A stretch of DNA of 64,000 nt from Pseudohoeflea suaedae (lineage in GTDB: Bacteria > Pseudomonadota > Alphaproteobacteria > Rhizobiales > Rhizobiaceae), in NCBI RefSeq assembly GCF_004354915.1, contig NZ_SMSI01000002.1:62001-126000 (forward strand), written 5' to 3'. Below, one piece after another: positions 1 through 6,816 of the stretch. Within the stretch, counting starts at the first letter, position 1, and each line of letters begins with the position of its first letter. A program made the translations under genes and the position numbers. The notes under the pieces are model-generated. The model worked only from the letters and a program-made list of their open reading frames with translations. It had not been told where the DNA came from and made no database searches.

Positions 1-764
1 TCTGCACGACCATCACCACCTCGTCCGGCAATGCGATCACCATTCCGACCGTGAACGACGTCGCTACCGCGGTCGTCAAGCACACGGAAGGCACCGCACT
101 TACCGATGACGGCGGTTCGGACGCAACCTTCGGCCAGAAGCAGCTCGATGCTTATGTCTTCGACACCGAGTGGATCAAGTTCTCGTTCGAACTGGCGCAG
201 GATTCCATCTTCAACATGGAAGCCCTGCTCGGCGAACTGCTTGGCGAACGCCTCGGCCGCCGCGCCAACGTCGAGCTGACTACCGGCGACGGCACTGGCG
301 ACCCGAACGGCATCGTCACTGCTTCGAGCCTCGGCAAGACAGCCGCTGCTGTTGCTGCTATCACGTTCGACGAGATCATCGATCTCTACCACTCGGTTGA
401 CCCGGCTTACCGCATGTCGCCGAAGGCTCGTTTCATGTTCAATGATTCGACCCTGGCAGCGGTTCGCAAGCTCAAGGATGGTGACGGCAATTACATCTGG
501 TCGATGGGCGACGTTCGCCGCGGCGAAGAGGGCACCATCCTCGGCAAGCCATACTCGATCAACCAGGCTATGGCATCGCTGGCTACCGGCAACAAGACCA
601 TGCTCTTCGGTGACTTCGGCAAGTATTTCGTCCGCAAGGTCGGATCGCCGGTTATCGGTGTGAAGCGCGAGTCCTATTGGCCGGATCTCGGCATCGCCGG
701 CTACATTCGCCTTGACGGCGAGCTTGGCGATACCGCCGCGGTCAAGCATCTCGTGCAAGCCTAG
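1..764 (+). CDS. Major capsid protein, HK97 family (5' end outside window)
   Basis: This is the C-terminal part of the phage major capsid protein, which builds the icosahedral shell. The reading frame is open from the first bases of the window, so the gene starts upstream and the GTG at 51 is an internal codon. The visible part (about 254 residues) has the spacing and composition of an HK97-fold coat protein. There is a central stretch with ELLGERLGRRANVELTTGDG followed by PNGI, and a late segment with LFGDFGKYFVRKVG and a GYIRLDGEL ending, as in the P-domain and E-loop-proximal regions of the family. It sits directly upstream of head decoration and connector genes, as expected in a siphovirus head module. 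Portal, protease and terminase should lie to the left. The family call is firm; the prohead-protease cleavage site is not visible. Confidence 0.88.
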   Translation, partial: CTTITTSSGNAITIPTVNDVATAVVKHTEGTALTDDGGSDATFGQKQLDAYVFDTEWIKFSFELAQDSIFNMEALLGELLGERLGRRANVELTTGDGTGDPNGIVTASSLGKTAAAVAAITFDEIIDLYHSVDPAYRMSPKARFMFNDSTLAAVRKLKDGDGNYIWSMGDVRRGEEGTILGKPYSINQAMASLATGNKTMLFGDFGKYFVRKVGSPVIGVKRESYWPDLGIAGYIRLDGELGDTAAVKHLVQA

Positions 765-768
765 TAGC

Positions 769-786
769 TAGGCGCTACGGCGCCTA
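769..786 (+). terminator. Hairpin directly after the capsid gene
   Basis: A perfect 7-bp stem (TAGGCGC/GCGCCTA) with a TACG loop starts 5 bases after the capsid stop codon. There is no clear U-tract, so it may be a partial terminator, a processing site or a 3'-end stabiliser that keeps capsid mRNA abundant relative to downstream genes. A second longer-range inverted repeat (GTTCGGC at 797-803, GCCGAAC at 840-846) follows before the endonuclease gene. Confidence 0.5.
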
Positions 787-878
787 TATGTGTTGTGTTC
801 GGCTAGGGTAGCTCCCGAAAAGCGGTCATCCATCCGCCTGCCGAACGCTACATTTGGATAGTGAGAGGGATACTCGCA

Positions 879-1607
879 ATGGAGCAACAGCAAAAAAGCT
901 GGGTTGTTTACACTCTTTCTGACAGTAGAAATCAACAAGCCATCCGATACGTCGGGATAACCGCAGACGCGGCCAAGCGCATCAGGGAACATAGGAGGCC
1001 TAGGGCGTCCGATGTATCCCGCCGAGCGAAGTGGTTGCGGAGCGTTGTCAGGGCGGGAGGGCAGGTTTTTATGTCTGTGTCGTCTGTGGTTAATTCGTCT
1101 GAGGCCGCAGAAGCGGAGGAAATTCGGCTTATTGCCGAGCTTTTGGCCAGCGGGGCCGATCTTGTCAATGGGACTGCTGGCGGCGGCGGGCTGCTAAATC
1201 CGACAGCGGAAGTGCGTGATCGCATATCAAAGGCATCCCGCGCGACTAGAACTCCGGCGTTTCGGGCGCGTCTTTCCAAGATTATGTCTGCTAAAGTCAC
1301 AACTGAAAGTATGGCGGCACTGTCTTTATCTATCGCTGCCGGGAAATCTTCTCCGGAGGCCAAGATTCGCGATAAAGTCGCAAAGCGGATGAAGCCGCCG
1401 CTATCCAATAATGCCGGTCCGTATAAGGGTGTTTCGCTCTACAAGGCAAGTGGCAAGTGGGGCGGACGCATCAAACTAAACGGCGTTCAAAGGCACCTTG
1501 GCATATTCCCCACACCCGAAGCCGCTGCGCGCGCATACGACCAAGCGGCTTACGCTGCTTGGGGAAAAGACTGTTACCTTAACTTCCCGGCTGATCTGGC
1601 CGCATAG
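879..1607 (+). CDS. GIY-YIG homing endonuclease with C-terminal AP2 domain
   Basis: A 242-residue free-standing homing endonuclease. The N-terminus shows the GIY-YIG core as VVY (residues 9-11) and YVG (24-26), followed by an Arg/His-rich stretch. The middle contains NUMOD3-like short basic repeats around LNPTAEVRDRISKA. Residues 180-242 form an AP2/ERF DNA-binding domain (YKGVSLYKASGKWGGRI, then HLGIFPTPEAAARAYD). Start chosen: ATG at 879, about 8 bases after the purine-rich GAGAGGGA; an upstream in-frame GTG at 861 is less likely. It lies between the capsid gene and the next head gene and breaks no ORF, so it is a free-standing mobile gene. By family knowledge it cuts endonuclease-free alleles of a neighbouring phage locus and is copied into them. 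Its codon use is looser and more AT-rich than the capsid gene, fitting recent acquisition. Confidence 0.85.
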   Translation: MEQQQKSWVVYTLSDSRNQQAIRYVGITADAAKRIREHRRPRASDVSRRAKWLRSVVRAGGQVFMSVSSVVNSSEAAEAEEIRLIAELLASGADLVNGTAGGGGLLNPTAEVRDRISKASRATRTPAFRARLSKIMSAKVTTESMAALSLSIAAGKSSPEAKIRDKVAKRMKPPLSNNAGPYKGVSLYKASGKWGGRIKLNGVQRHLGIFPTPEAAARAYDQAAYAAWGKDCYLNFPADLAA

Positions 1608-1619
1608 GAGAATTACTCG

Positions 1620-1823
1620 ATGAGCTACACGACCAAGACTTACAAAGACAGCGGCGGCGATCGACAGGTCGTTGCCGTGGGCGGATCCGTGAAGTGGGGC
1701 GATACCACCTTCACGATTGACGCGGATGGCGACATCGTCGTCACTGGCATTCCGACCGCCGACCCTTCCAAGGCAGGCGCGCTTTATAGCAATTCTGGCG
1801 TGCTGACGATCAGCGCGGGCTAA
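1620..1823 (+). CDS. Small phage head-region protein, function unknown
   Basis: A 67-residue protein preceded by a good ribosome site (AGGAG at 1606-1610). The C-terminal half contains IPTADPSKAGALYSNSGVLT, a short motif that recurs at the ends of many phage structural proteins. By position, between capsid and head-tail connector, it is probably a minor head component. The stop codon is immediately followed by the next ATG, so translation is probably coupled. No catalytic motif or membrane segment is visible. Confidence 0.65.
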   Translation: MSYTTKTYKDSGGDRQVVAVGGSVKWGDTTFTIDADGDIVVTGIPTADPSKAGALYSNSGVLTISAG

Positions 1824-2063
1824 ATGCTTATCAAAATGACAGTCGGGCTTTCCGGGGTTGAGTACTCGCTCAACCCCGGAGACGAGCGCGACTTCCCGCA
1901 GGATGAGGCGATACGCCTTATTGAAGCGGGTTACGCCGCACCTGTTGCGGAGAGAAAAGTTGAAAAAGCGGTGAAGGCGCCAGCGCCGGAGCGCCGCGTC
2001 AAGCGGGGCGGCAAGAATGTGGTATCAGCCAACGGTAACGGTCCCGGCGACCGAGCCCATTAG
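1824..2063 (+). CDS. Small phage head-module protein, function unknown
   Basis: A 79-residue protein that begins on the base after the preceding stop. Residues 1-45 form a compact acidic part (PGDERDFPQDEAIRLIEAG) of the kind found in small proteins beside head-tail connectors. The last about 35 residues are basic, alanine/proline-rich and probably disordered. The 3' end overlaps the following connector gene by 47 bases in another frame. The assignment to the head module rests on context only. Confidence 0.62.
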   Translation: MLIKMTVGLSGVEYSLNPGDERDFPQDEAIRLIEAGYAAPVAERKVEKAVKAPAPERRVKRGGKNVVSANGNGPGDRAH

Positions 2064-2550
2064 CGTTGCGGACGCGAAAAAGCACCTTTTCGTCCTGCAT
2101 GGCGACGACGACGATTACATCGGTGATCTGATCGAGGCCGCACGCGACCATGCGGAGAAATACTGCGGCGCCAGGTTCGCCGAACAGACCGTCGAAGTCA
2201 AAAGCGACGATTGGAAAGACCTTGAGCGCATGCCGGTCCTTCCTGTCGCGTCTATCACGTCGATCGGGTACGTCGACACGGAAGGCGCGACGCAGACAGT
2301 CGCGACATCGGTCTACGAGCTTCGCGGCGACGGAATTGCGCTCAAACTGAATCAGGTTTGGCCGACAAAGCAGGAGAAGAGCCTGATTACGGTTACGTCC
2401 GTTGTGGGCTTTGAGACGTGCCCGACTTCGGTTCGCCACGCGATGCTTTTGTGGATTGGCGACGCATACGAGATGCGCGGATCCAGCGAGCAAAAGCCAT
2501 TCACCACTATCGACGCACTTCTGGCGAACAGCCGATATTATCAGGGATAA
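2017..2550 (+). CDS. Phage head-tail connector protein (gp6/phiE125 gp8 type)
   Basis: A 177-residue protein of the head-tail connector (HK97 gp6-like / phiE125 gp8-like) family. It forms a ring under the portal that seals the head and joins it to the tail. The signature is visible: an N-terminal PISVADAKKHLFV with acidic HGDDDDYIGDLIEAARDHAEKY helices, then a PVLPVASITSIGYVDTEG beta segment, and a C-terminal helix containing AMLLWIGDAYE. The ATG at 2017 overlaps the end of the previous gene. The order connector, decoration, adaptor, gp10, DUF3168 matches many temperate siphoviruses of Hyphomicrobiales. Confidence 0.85.
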   Translation: MWYQPTVTVPATEPISVADAKKHLFVLHGDDDDYIGDLIEAARDHAEKYCGARFAEQTVEVKSDDWKDLERMPVLPVASITSIGYVDTEGATQTVATSVYELRGDGIALKLNQVWPTKQEKSLITVTSVVGFETCPTSVRHAMLLWIGDAYEMRGSSEQKPFTTIDALLANSRYYQG

Positions 2551-2553
2551 ACC

Positions 2554-3561
2554 ATGGCCGACGTGGAGTACGATGTAGCCGGCGGCGCCAAGCGTCGCAT
2601 GGAAGACATGGGCGACGGCACGCATGCGGAGCTTATCGTTAATGGCGGATGCAAGTCTGCAGTAAATTCCACGGGCACGCCTCTTGTCGGTGATGGCGCC
2701 TTCATAGGCGAGTGGGAAGTAAGTAATTTTGAGCATGCGTGCGTAAATGTCATAAGCGACCAAGAAGCGACGCTTTATGTCGACTTCGGAATTCTGAAAG
2801 ATGGCGTTGACCCGGATGGCGACATTGCCGATGAGGATCTGGTCATCACATTGGCGGCACCACGCACGATATACGCCGGCGTTCCTTATTTCCGCCCGCT
2901 CGTGAAGATGCCGGGGCGCGCTATTCGTGTGCGTCTCGTTAACGGATCGACGCCACAGACTTCCCTGGCCCTCCTTACATCCTTCGGGAACAACCTGTTT
3001 CCTGCGTCCGCTTCTGATGACAACGAGATGCTTGTCACCGTCACGGAGCGAGAGAGAAACGCGCTTGTCGCGTTTGCCAAGCAAGATGTTGCTGCAGACG
3101 GCCACGGTATTCTGATCGATATATCGGACACCGCAAATTTTCCGCACGACCGAACAGGCAGAATTGACCTTACGGCCACATATTTCCAAGTCGATCGGGC
3201 GACTAACTCCACGGGGTCTGTTCGGCTTGGTGTCATAACGCGCGTCGACGGCACGAGTGCAGACGTGACGTATGTGCAGGGCGTTCGCTTTGACAAGTCG
3301 AATGAGCAGCATATCGAGCGAGACAGAAACTATTCGCCGTCACAGATCAAGCTTGGTGTCGTTGACGGCGTAGCCAATCGCGTCAAGGGCGTGAACGCGA
3401 CAGGAATAACAGCGATCAATACTGGTGCCAGCCTAGAAAGCCCAAACGGCGCCGCAAGCGTGGTGCCGGGAGTCGGCGATGTCGTTTTGAGTTGGACGCG
3501 TGCAGCCGCAAACTACGACTTTAGCATTTCCGCATTTTACCACAGCGAAGCTTCGGCCTAG
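2554..3561 (+). CDS. Phage structural protein of unknown role
   Basis: A 335-residue protein starting three bases after the connector stop. The N-terminal motif VAGGAKRRMEDMGDGTHAE is a recurrent opening of alphaproteobacterial phage virion proteins. The rest is rich in short beta-prone Thr/Val/Asp segments without transmembrane or catalytic motifs, compatible with a head fibre, head spike or other surface protein. The gene lies wholly inside the head module, so a virion role is inferred from position. I do not recognise a family with a defined function. Confidence 0.6.
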   Translation: MADVEYDVAGGAKRRMEDMGDGTHAELIVNGGCKSAVNSTGTPLVGDGAFIGEWEVSNFEHACVNVISDQEATLYVDFGILKDGVDPDGDIADEDLVITLAAPRTIYAGVPYFRPLVKMPGRAIRVRLVNGSTPQTSLALLTSFGNNLFPASASDDNEMLVTVTERERNALVAFAKQDVAADGHGILIDISDTANFPHDRTGRIDLTATYFQVDRATNSTGSVRLGVITRVDGTSADVTYVQGVRFDKSNEQHIERDRNYSPSQIKLGVVDGVANRVKGVNATGITAINTGASLESPNGAASVVPGVGDVVLSWTRAAANYDFSISAFYHSEASA

Positions 3562-3587
3562 CGCATAGATAATTACCGGAGAATATC

Positions 3588-4004
3588 ATGGCCGACCTTA
3601 CAATCACCGCGGCGAACGTCGTCAGCGGCGCGAATGCGAAAATCACTCACGGAACAGCAGGCGAGACCATCACGGCAGGGCAGGTCGTTTACCTCGACTC
3701 CACCACGACTGGCCGATGGCTGCTTGCCGACACGGACTCGGCCACGGCCGCTGTTCGCGCGCCTGGCGGCATCGCGCTAAACGGCGCCAGCGACGGGCAG
3801 CCGCTTGCCGTGCAGGAGAGCGGGCAGATTACAATCGGCGCGACTATTGCAGCAGGCGTCGCCTATTATTTGTCGGGGACCGCAGGTGCAATTTGCCCTG
3901 TGGCAGATGTTGCTTCCGGCGATTACCCGGCAATCATCGGCATCGGCCTTTCGACCAGCGTTCTTGACATCAAGATCGTCGCGCCGAACGTCCAGCTTGC
4001 CTAA
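3588..4004 (+). CDS. Capsid cement/decoration protein, DUF2190-like
   Basis: A 138-residue protein resembling the DUF2190-type capsid decoration proteins. It has a beta-rich N-terminus with GETITAGQVVYLDSTT, a central GGIALNGASDGQPLAVQESGQITIGA and a C-terminal YYLSGTAGAICPVADVASGDYPAIIGIG. Such proteins sit on the outside of HK97-type shells and reinforce them. The ATG at 3588 has CCGGAGAAT upstream. It is placed between structural genes, and its size fits the family. Confidence 0.7.
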   Translation: MADLTITAANVVSGANAKITHGTAGETITAGQVVYLDSTTTGRWLLADTDSATAAVRAPGGIALNGASDGQPLAVQESGQITIGATIAAGVAYYLSGTAGAICPVADVASGDYPAIIGIGLSTSVLDIKIVAPNVQLA

Positions 4005-4022
4005 TAGACTTGGAGGTTCGGC

Positions 4023-4370
4023 GTGAAGCATAAACCACTGCACGAGTTGGTGGCGTTCGACGAGCCACCCTCGGTTCCGGACGGCTATGGCGGCACAGTC
4101 AACGGCTGGTCTGAGCGATTTCGTGCGCGCGCGTCTTATATGAGGCTGCGCGGCGGAGAAACCGTCATGGCTGGCCGCCTAGCCGGCAAGCAGCCGACCG
4201 TCATCACTATCCGCGAACACGCAAAGGCGGCGAACGTCGACGGAACCTGGCGCGCTCGAGATGTGAGGACTGGCGAGGTGTTCAACATCCGCTCCGTCGT
4301 GCTCAGTGACGACAGGCGACACCGCGAACTGACTGCGGAAAGCGGTGTGGCGATCGGGACGGCGGGCTAG
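4023..4370 (+). CDS. Phage head closure/head-tail adaptor protein (SPP1 gp16-like)
   Basis: A 115-residue head-tail joining protein. The family (phage head-tail adaptor) plugs the connector and prevents DNA leakage. Visible features are the opening ELVAFDEPPSVPDGYGGTVNGW, an ARASYMRLRGGE segment and a late DVRTGEVFNIRSVVLSDDRRHRELTAE segment, all typical. The start is the GTG at 4023, placed after TTGGAGGTTC (4010-4019). Its stop codon shares the palindrome CTAG with the stop of the opposite-strand gene that follows. Confidence 0.8.
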   Translation: MKHKPLHELVAFDEPPSVPDGYGGTVNGWSERFRARASYMRLRGGETVMAGRLAGKQPTVITIREHAKAANVDGTWRARDVRTGEVFNIRSVVLSDDRRHRELTAESGVAIGTAG

Positions 4371-4717
4371 AACAGCGTCAGATTGCTCGACGACCAACTC
4401 TTGCCGGCTGCATCGGCGGACACGTCGACCATGTAGCGCGTGCGAATTTGCGCGCCGAAGCCGTTTTGCGCGTCGACGTAGCCGTGAACCGTGAACCGGC
4501 AGTTACCCTGCTTTGAGACCATTACGCCATCGTCTGACATGTACGGGAATTCTGCCGTCGACGGCGCCTTGAGCGCGCGGCGCACGAATTTCTGCGACAT
4601 GACGAACGCGGTCGTGTCGCTGCAGTTGCTGGATTTGCTTCCGGGCTTATCGCTTCCGCCGCTGTAGGCGGTAATGACGATGACAAGAAGCGCCGGCAGA
4701 AAGAAGAACTTGCGCAT
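4367..4717 (-). CDS. Small exported protein, antisense moron inside the head-tail module
   Basis: A 116-residue protein on the strand opposite to all its neighbours. The N-terminus has a charged start and a hydrophobic core (KFFFLPALLVIVIT), so it is probably exported or membrane-anchored. It is followed by a Ser/Lys linker and a small domain with FVMSQKFVRRALKAPSTAEFP and YVDAQNGFGAQIRTRY. That core is seen in small phage, plasmid and chromosomal proteins of unknown role. The position where a lipobox Cys would sit is Tyr (ITAYSGG, codon TAC). It is fitted between two plus-strand genes so closely that both ends share bases: stops in CTAG, starts in CATG. This suggests a separately expressed moron, perhaps in the lysogen; no clear promoter was found. 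Confidence 0.6.
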   Translation of the reverse strand: MRKFFFLPALLVIVITAYSGGSDKPGSKSSNCSDTTAFVMSQKFVRRALKAPSTAEFPYMSDDGVMVSKQGNCRFTVHGYVDAQNGFGAQIRTRYMVDVSADAAGKSWSSSNLTLF

Positions 4718-5159
4718 GGCTATTCAGGGTCTCGACAGATTAAAGCGAAAGTTGACCGTAACAATTCCTGACGCAGTTCGCAAGGCGGCGCGAGCTTCGC
4801 TTGAAAAAGGTGCGAACGAGATCGTCACGATGATGCGTGCGCTTGTGCCTCGCGACACAGGCGCACTAGCGGCTAGCATCGGGTGGACGTGGGGAGACGC
4901 GCCTAAAGGCGCGCTGACGCTTGGCACGGTCAAAAACCCTCGAGAGGGCGACGAGTACATTACGATTTTCGCTGGCACGCGGGACAAGTCGCTTGGCGCG
5001 GCAGACGCCTATTACGTCGGTTTTGTCGAATTCGGCACCAAGCACGCCAAGCCATACCCATTCTTCTACCCCTCATATCGCGCCCTCAAGAAGCGGGTGA
5101 AATCGCGCAACACGCGCGAAATCAACAAGGCGCTTAAGTCCGCAGGGATCAAGAAATGA
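4716..5159 (+). CDS. HK97 gp10-like tail completion protein
   Basis: A 147-residue protein of the HK97 gp10 family, involved in completing the tail or head-tail interface. The start MAIQGLDRLKRKL, the central EIVTMMRALVPRDTGALAASIGW and the YYVGFVEFGTKHAKPYPFFYPSYRALK segment are the family hallmarks. The ATG at 4716 is chosen because family members begin close to the GLDRL motif. An in-frame start at 4674 would add 14 unrelated residues. The start overlaps the start of the opposite-strand gene in the tetranucleotide CATG. The 3' end overlaps the next gene by ATGA. Confidence 0.85.
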   Translation: MAIQGLDRLKRKLTVTIPDAVRKAARASLEKGANEIVTMMRALVPRDTGALAASIGWTWGDAPKGALTLGTVKNPREGDEYITIFAGTRDKSLGAADAYYVGFVEFGTKHAKPYPFFYPSYRALKKRVKSRNTREINKALKSAGIKK

Positions 5160-5560
5160 GCGCATCAGAAGAGCTGCAAAAACTAATCTACGACAGGCTT
5201 GTCGCGGATCCAAACGTGCATGCGGAAATCGCAGGCCGCATATACGATAGGACGCCGCAAAATGTCGTGCACCCTTACGCCAGTTTCGGGCCTGCCGATC
5301 AGGTCGAGGACGACGACGAGTGCGTTACGGGCTTTGTCGAGACGCTGCAGATTGACGTCTGGTCGCAATACCAGGGCGGCAAGCGAGAGGCGAAGCGGAT
5401 AGCCGACGCAATCCGCAAATCTCTGCACGAATACGCAGGCGAGCTAACCGAAAACGCGCTTTTCGAAATGCGCGTTTTGACAGTGCGACACCTCGACGAC
5501 CCGGACGGCATCACAAGCCATTCGATCGTCACGGTGGAGTCGCGCGTGGAGACTGCTTGA
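5156..5560 (+). CDS. DUF3168 tail completion protein (gp17-like)
   Basis: A 134-residue DUF3168 protein, the SPP1 gp17-like tail terminator that caps the tail tube. Typical features are LQKLIYDRLVADPNV, then IYDRTPQNVVHPYASFGP, and TLQIDVWSQYQGGKREAKRIADAIRKSLH. It overlaps the preceding gp10 gene by four bases (ATGA), which indicates translational coupling, and is followed by a further overlapping start. Confidence 0.85.
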   Translation: MSASEELQKLIYDRLVADPNVHAEIAGRIYDRTPQNVVHPYASFGPADQVEDDDECVTGFVETLQIDVWSQYQGGKREAKRIADAIRKSLHEYAGELTENALFEMRVLTVRHLDDPDGITSHSIVTVESRVETA

Positions 5561-5751
5561 TGGCTTGGGCTATATTCACAAAGTCTTACGACCACGATTT
5601 TCGCCCGGCGTCAGCCGTTTGCCAGCACTACCCGGCAAGCGATGCGCCAGTGCAAGTGACGCGCGCCGTTTTGGCCGCGGCAAAGAAGGCTGGTTGCGCG
5701 AAAGAAGCGCGGACAGCCAAAGACGGCGACGAGCCGGATAACGGGGCGTAA
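5560..5751 (+). CDS. Small phage tail-region protein, function unknown
   Basis: A 63-residue protein whose ATG overlaps the previous TGA. It begins MAWAIFTKSYDHDFRP and ends in a basic/acidic tail (AKEARTAKDGDEPDNG). Short proteins with this kind of F-x-F-D-F-like opening followed by QVTRAVLAAAKKAG occur at this position in many siphoviruses. No function is known. The overlap with its neighbour and the conserved location support its being a real gene. Confidence 0.6.
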   Translation: MAWAIFTKSYDHDFRPASAVCQHYPASDAPVQVTRAVLAAAKKAGCAKEARTAKDGDEPDNGA

Positions 5752-5807
5752 TGCCCAACACCAAAAGGGCCGACCAAGCCCGCCCCACCACATTCGGAGA
5801 ATAAAGC

Positions 5808-6269
5808 ATGGCACGCGCCGTTACAGCTAAGTACGAGGAGCTTATCCTCGAGGTCGAATTCACGCCGTCTTCCGGCACCTATACGCCCGTCTGCGGTGTC
5901 ACCGACGTCAGCGTTACCCGCCAGTCGAACGTCGACGAAACCGAAATCCCGGATTGCGACGACGAGAGCCTGCCGATGGCGATCGAGCGCGCCGTGCGTT
6001 CGCAGACTGTCACGATTTCAGGCTCCGGCGTTTGGGCGCTTTCCAGCCACGAAAAAATGCTCGACTGGTGGTATTCCGGCTCGACGCTTTCCACCCGCCT
6101 GCGCAACGCCAAGGCCGCTGCGGACGGCGTTGCTGCCGACACCACTATCGAAGAAGGTCCGGCGCTTCTGGTGACGCTCAACAACAGCCGCACCAAGGGC
6201 CAGAAGGTGACTTCTGAAATCGAACTTCAGTTCGACGGCGTGCCGACCAGGACCGCTAAGGGTTCCTAA
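5808..6269 (+). CDS. Phage tail tube protein
   Basis: A 153-residue major tail (tube) protein, which polymerises around the tape measure to form the conduit for DNA. It has the family outline: GVTDVSVTRQSNVDETEIPDC near residue 30, SQTVTISGSGVWA in the centre, then a C-terminal KVTSEIELQFDGVPTR that pairs with the central strand of the tube fold. CGGAGAATAAAGC precedes the ATG. It is followed immediately, by an overlapping TAATG, by the tail chaperone, the usual arrangement. Confidence 0.85.
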   Translation: MARAVTAKYEELILEVEFTPSSGTYTPVCGVTDVSVTRQSNVDETEIPDCDDESLPMAIERAVRSQTVTISGSGVWALSSHEKMLDWWYSGSTLSTRLRNAKAAADGVAADTTIEEGPALLVTLNNSRTKGQKVTSEIELQFDGVPTRTAKGS

Positions 6270-6667
6270 TGAAATTCACGACGACTTGGGCCGGCGGGGA
6301 GCATGAATTCTCCCTGCCGTTCGGCCAGTTGCGCGCCGTTCAAGACAAATGCGACGCGGGTCCGGCGTACATCTTGGGGCGACTTTCGAGCGGTCAATGG
6401 CGCGTCGACGATGTTGTCGAGGTTATCCGTCACGGACTACTCGGGGCCGAAGCCGAGCGCGAAAAAGTCAACCGACTTGTGAAGCTTCACGTCGAGGGTC
6501 GCCCGCTGATGGAATCCGTTCCACTGGCGACGGCGATCCTCATGTCGGCGCTCTATGGCGTGGATGACGATCCAGTGGGGGAGGACCAAGCGGGGGCGGA
6601 GACGCCAGCCCACTCCCGCGAGGACGATGGAAGTTCTCCGCCTTCTACGGAGCTGGCGCAGCCGTAG
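6269..6667 (+). CDS. Tail assembly chaperone, GTA gp10-like (zero-frame product)
   Basis: A 132-residue protein of the gene-transfer-agent gp10-like family, equivalent in position to lambda gpG. It has the opening MKFTTTWAGGEHEFSLPFGQLRAVQDKCDAGPAY, then VVEVIRHGLLGAEAE, then a C-terminal acidic/proline-rich tail. It lies between tail tube and tape measure. Its final about 30 codons overlap another open frame that encodes the second chaperone (see 6568-6816). The overlap contains two G5 runs (6577-6581, 6592-6596) where a ribosome could slip back by one. Confidence 0.82.
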   Translation: MKFTTTWAGGEHEFSLPFGQLRAVQDKCDAGPAYILGRLSSGQWRVDDVVEVIRHGLLGAEAEREKVNRLVKLHVEGRPLMESVPLATAILMSALYGVDDDPVGEDQAGAETPAHSREDDGSSPPSTELAQP

Positions 6668-6816
6668 GCTTCACGCCTCGCGAAGTCGACCAGATGAGCC
6701 CGTGGGAATTCATGGCCTGCGTCGACGGATGGCAGACGGCCAACGGCACCAAGAAAAAGAAGCCCAGCGATATCGCCGACGAACGGCTGTCGGAATTGGG
6801 AATCGAGGGGTTCTAG
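6568..6816 (+). CDS. Tail assembly chaperone C-terminal part, expressed by -1 frameshift
   Basis: This frame is open from 6568 to the TAG at 6814-6816 and has no plausible start codon before its core. The core reads WKFSAFYGAGAAVGFTPREV, then QMSPWEFMACVDGW. It matches the small rcc01693-like tail chaperone that follows gp10 in gene transfer agents and related siphoviruses. The frame is -1 relative to the upstream gp10-like gene. The simplest reading is a G/GT-type programmed frameshift on the GGGGG run at 6577-6581 or 6592-6596. The fusion would be about 185 residues. The sequence is clearly coding (conserved aromatic residues, ending SELGIEGF), and the next gene starts on the following base. 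The exact slip site is inferred. Confidence 0.7.
   Translation, partial: RSSGGGPSGGGDASPLPRGRWKFSAFYGAGAAVGFTPREVDQMSPWEFMACVDGWQTANGTKKKKPSDIADERLSELGIEGF

Noticed and set aside
765-878. A group I intron or riboswitch after the capsid gene
   Set aside because: The hairpins are simple, the segment is only about 115 bases and the capsid frame is not interrupted, so no catalytic intron core is possible.
1999-3312. A 437-codon minus-strand frame across the phage connector region
   Set aside because: It is antisense to two phage genes in a tight operon and has no coherent domain or ribosome site.
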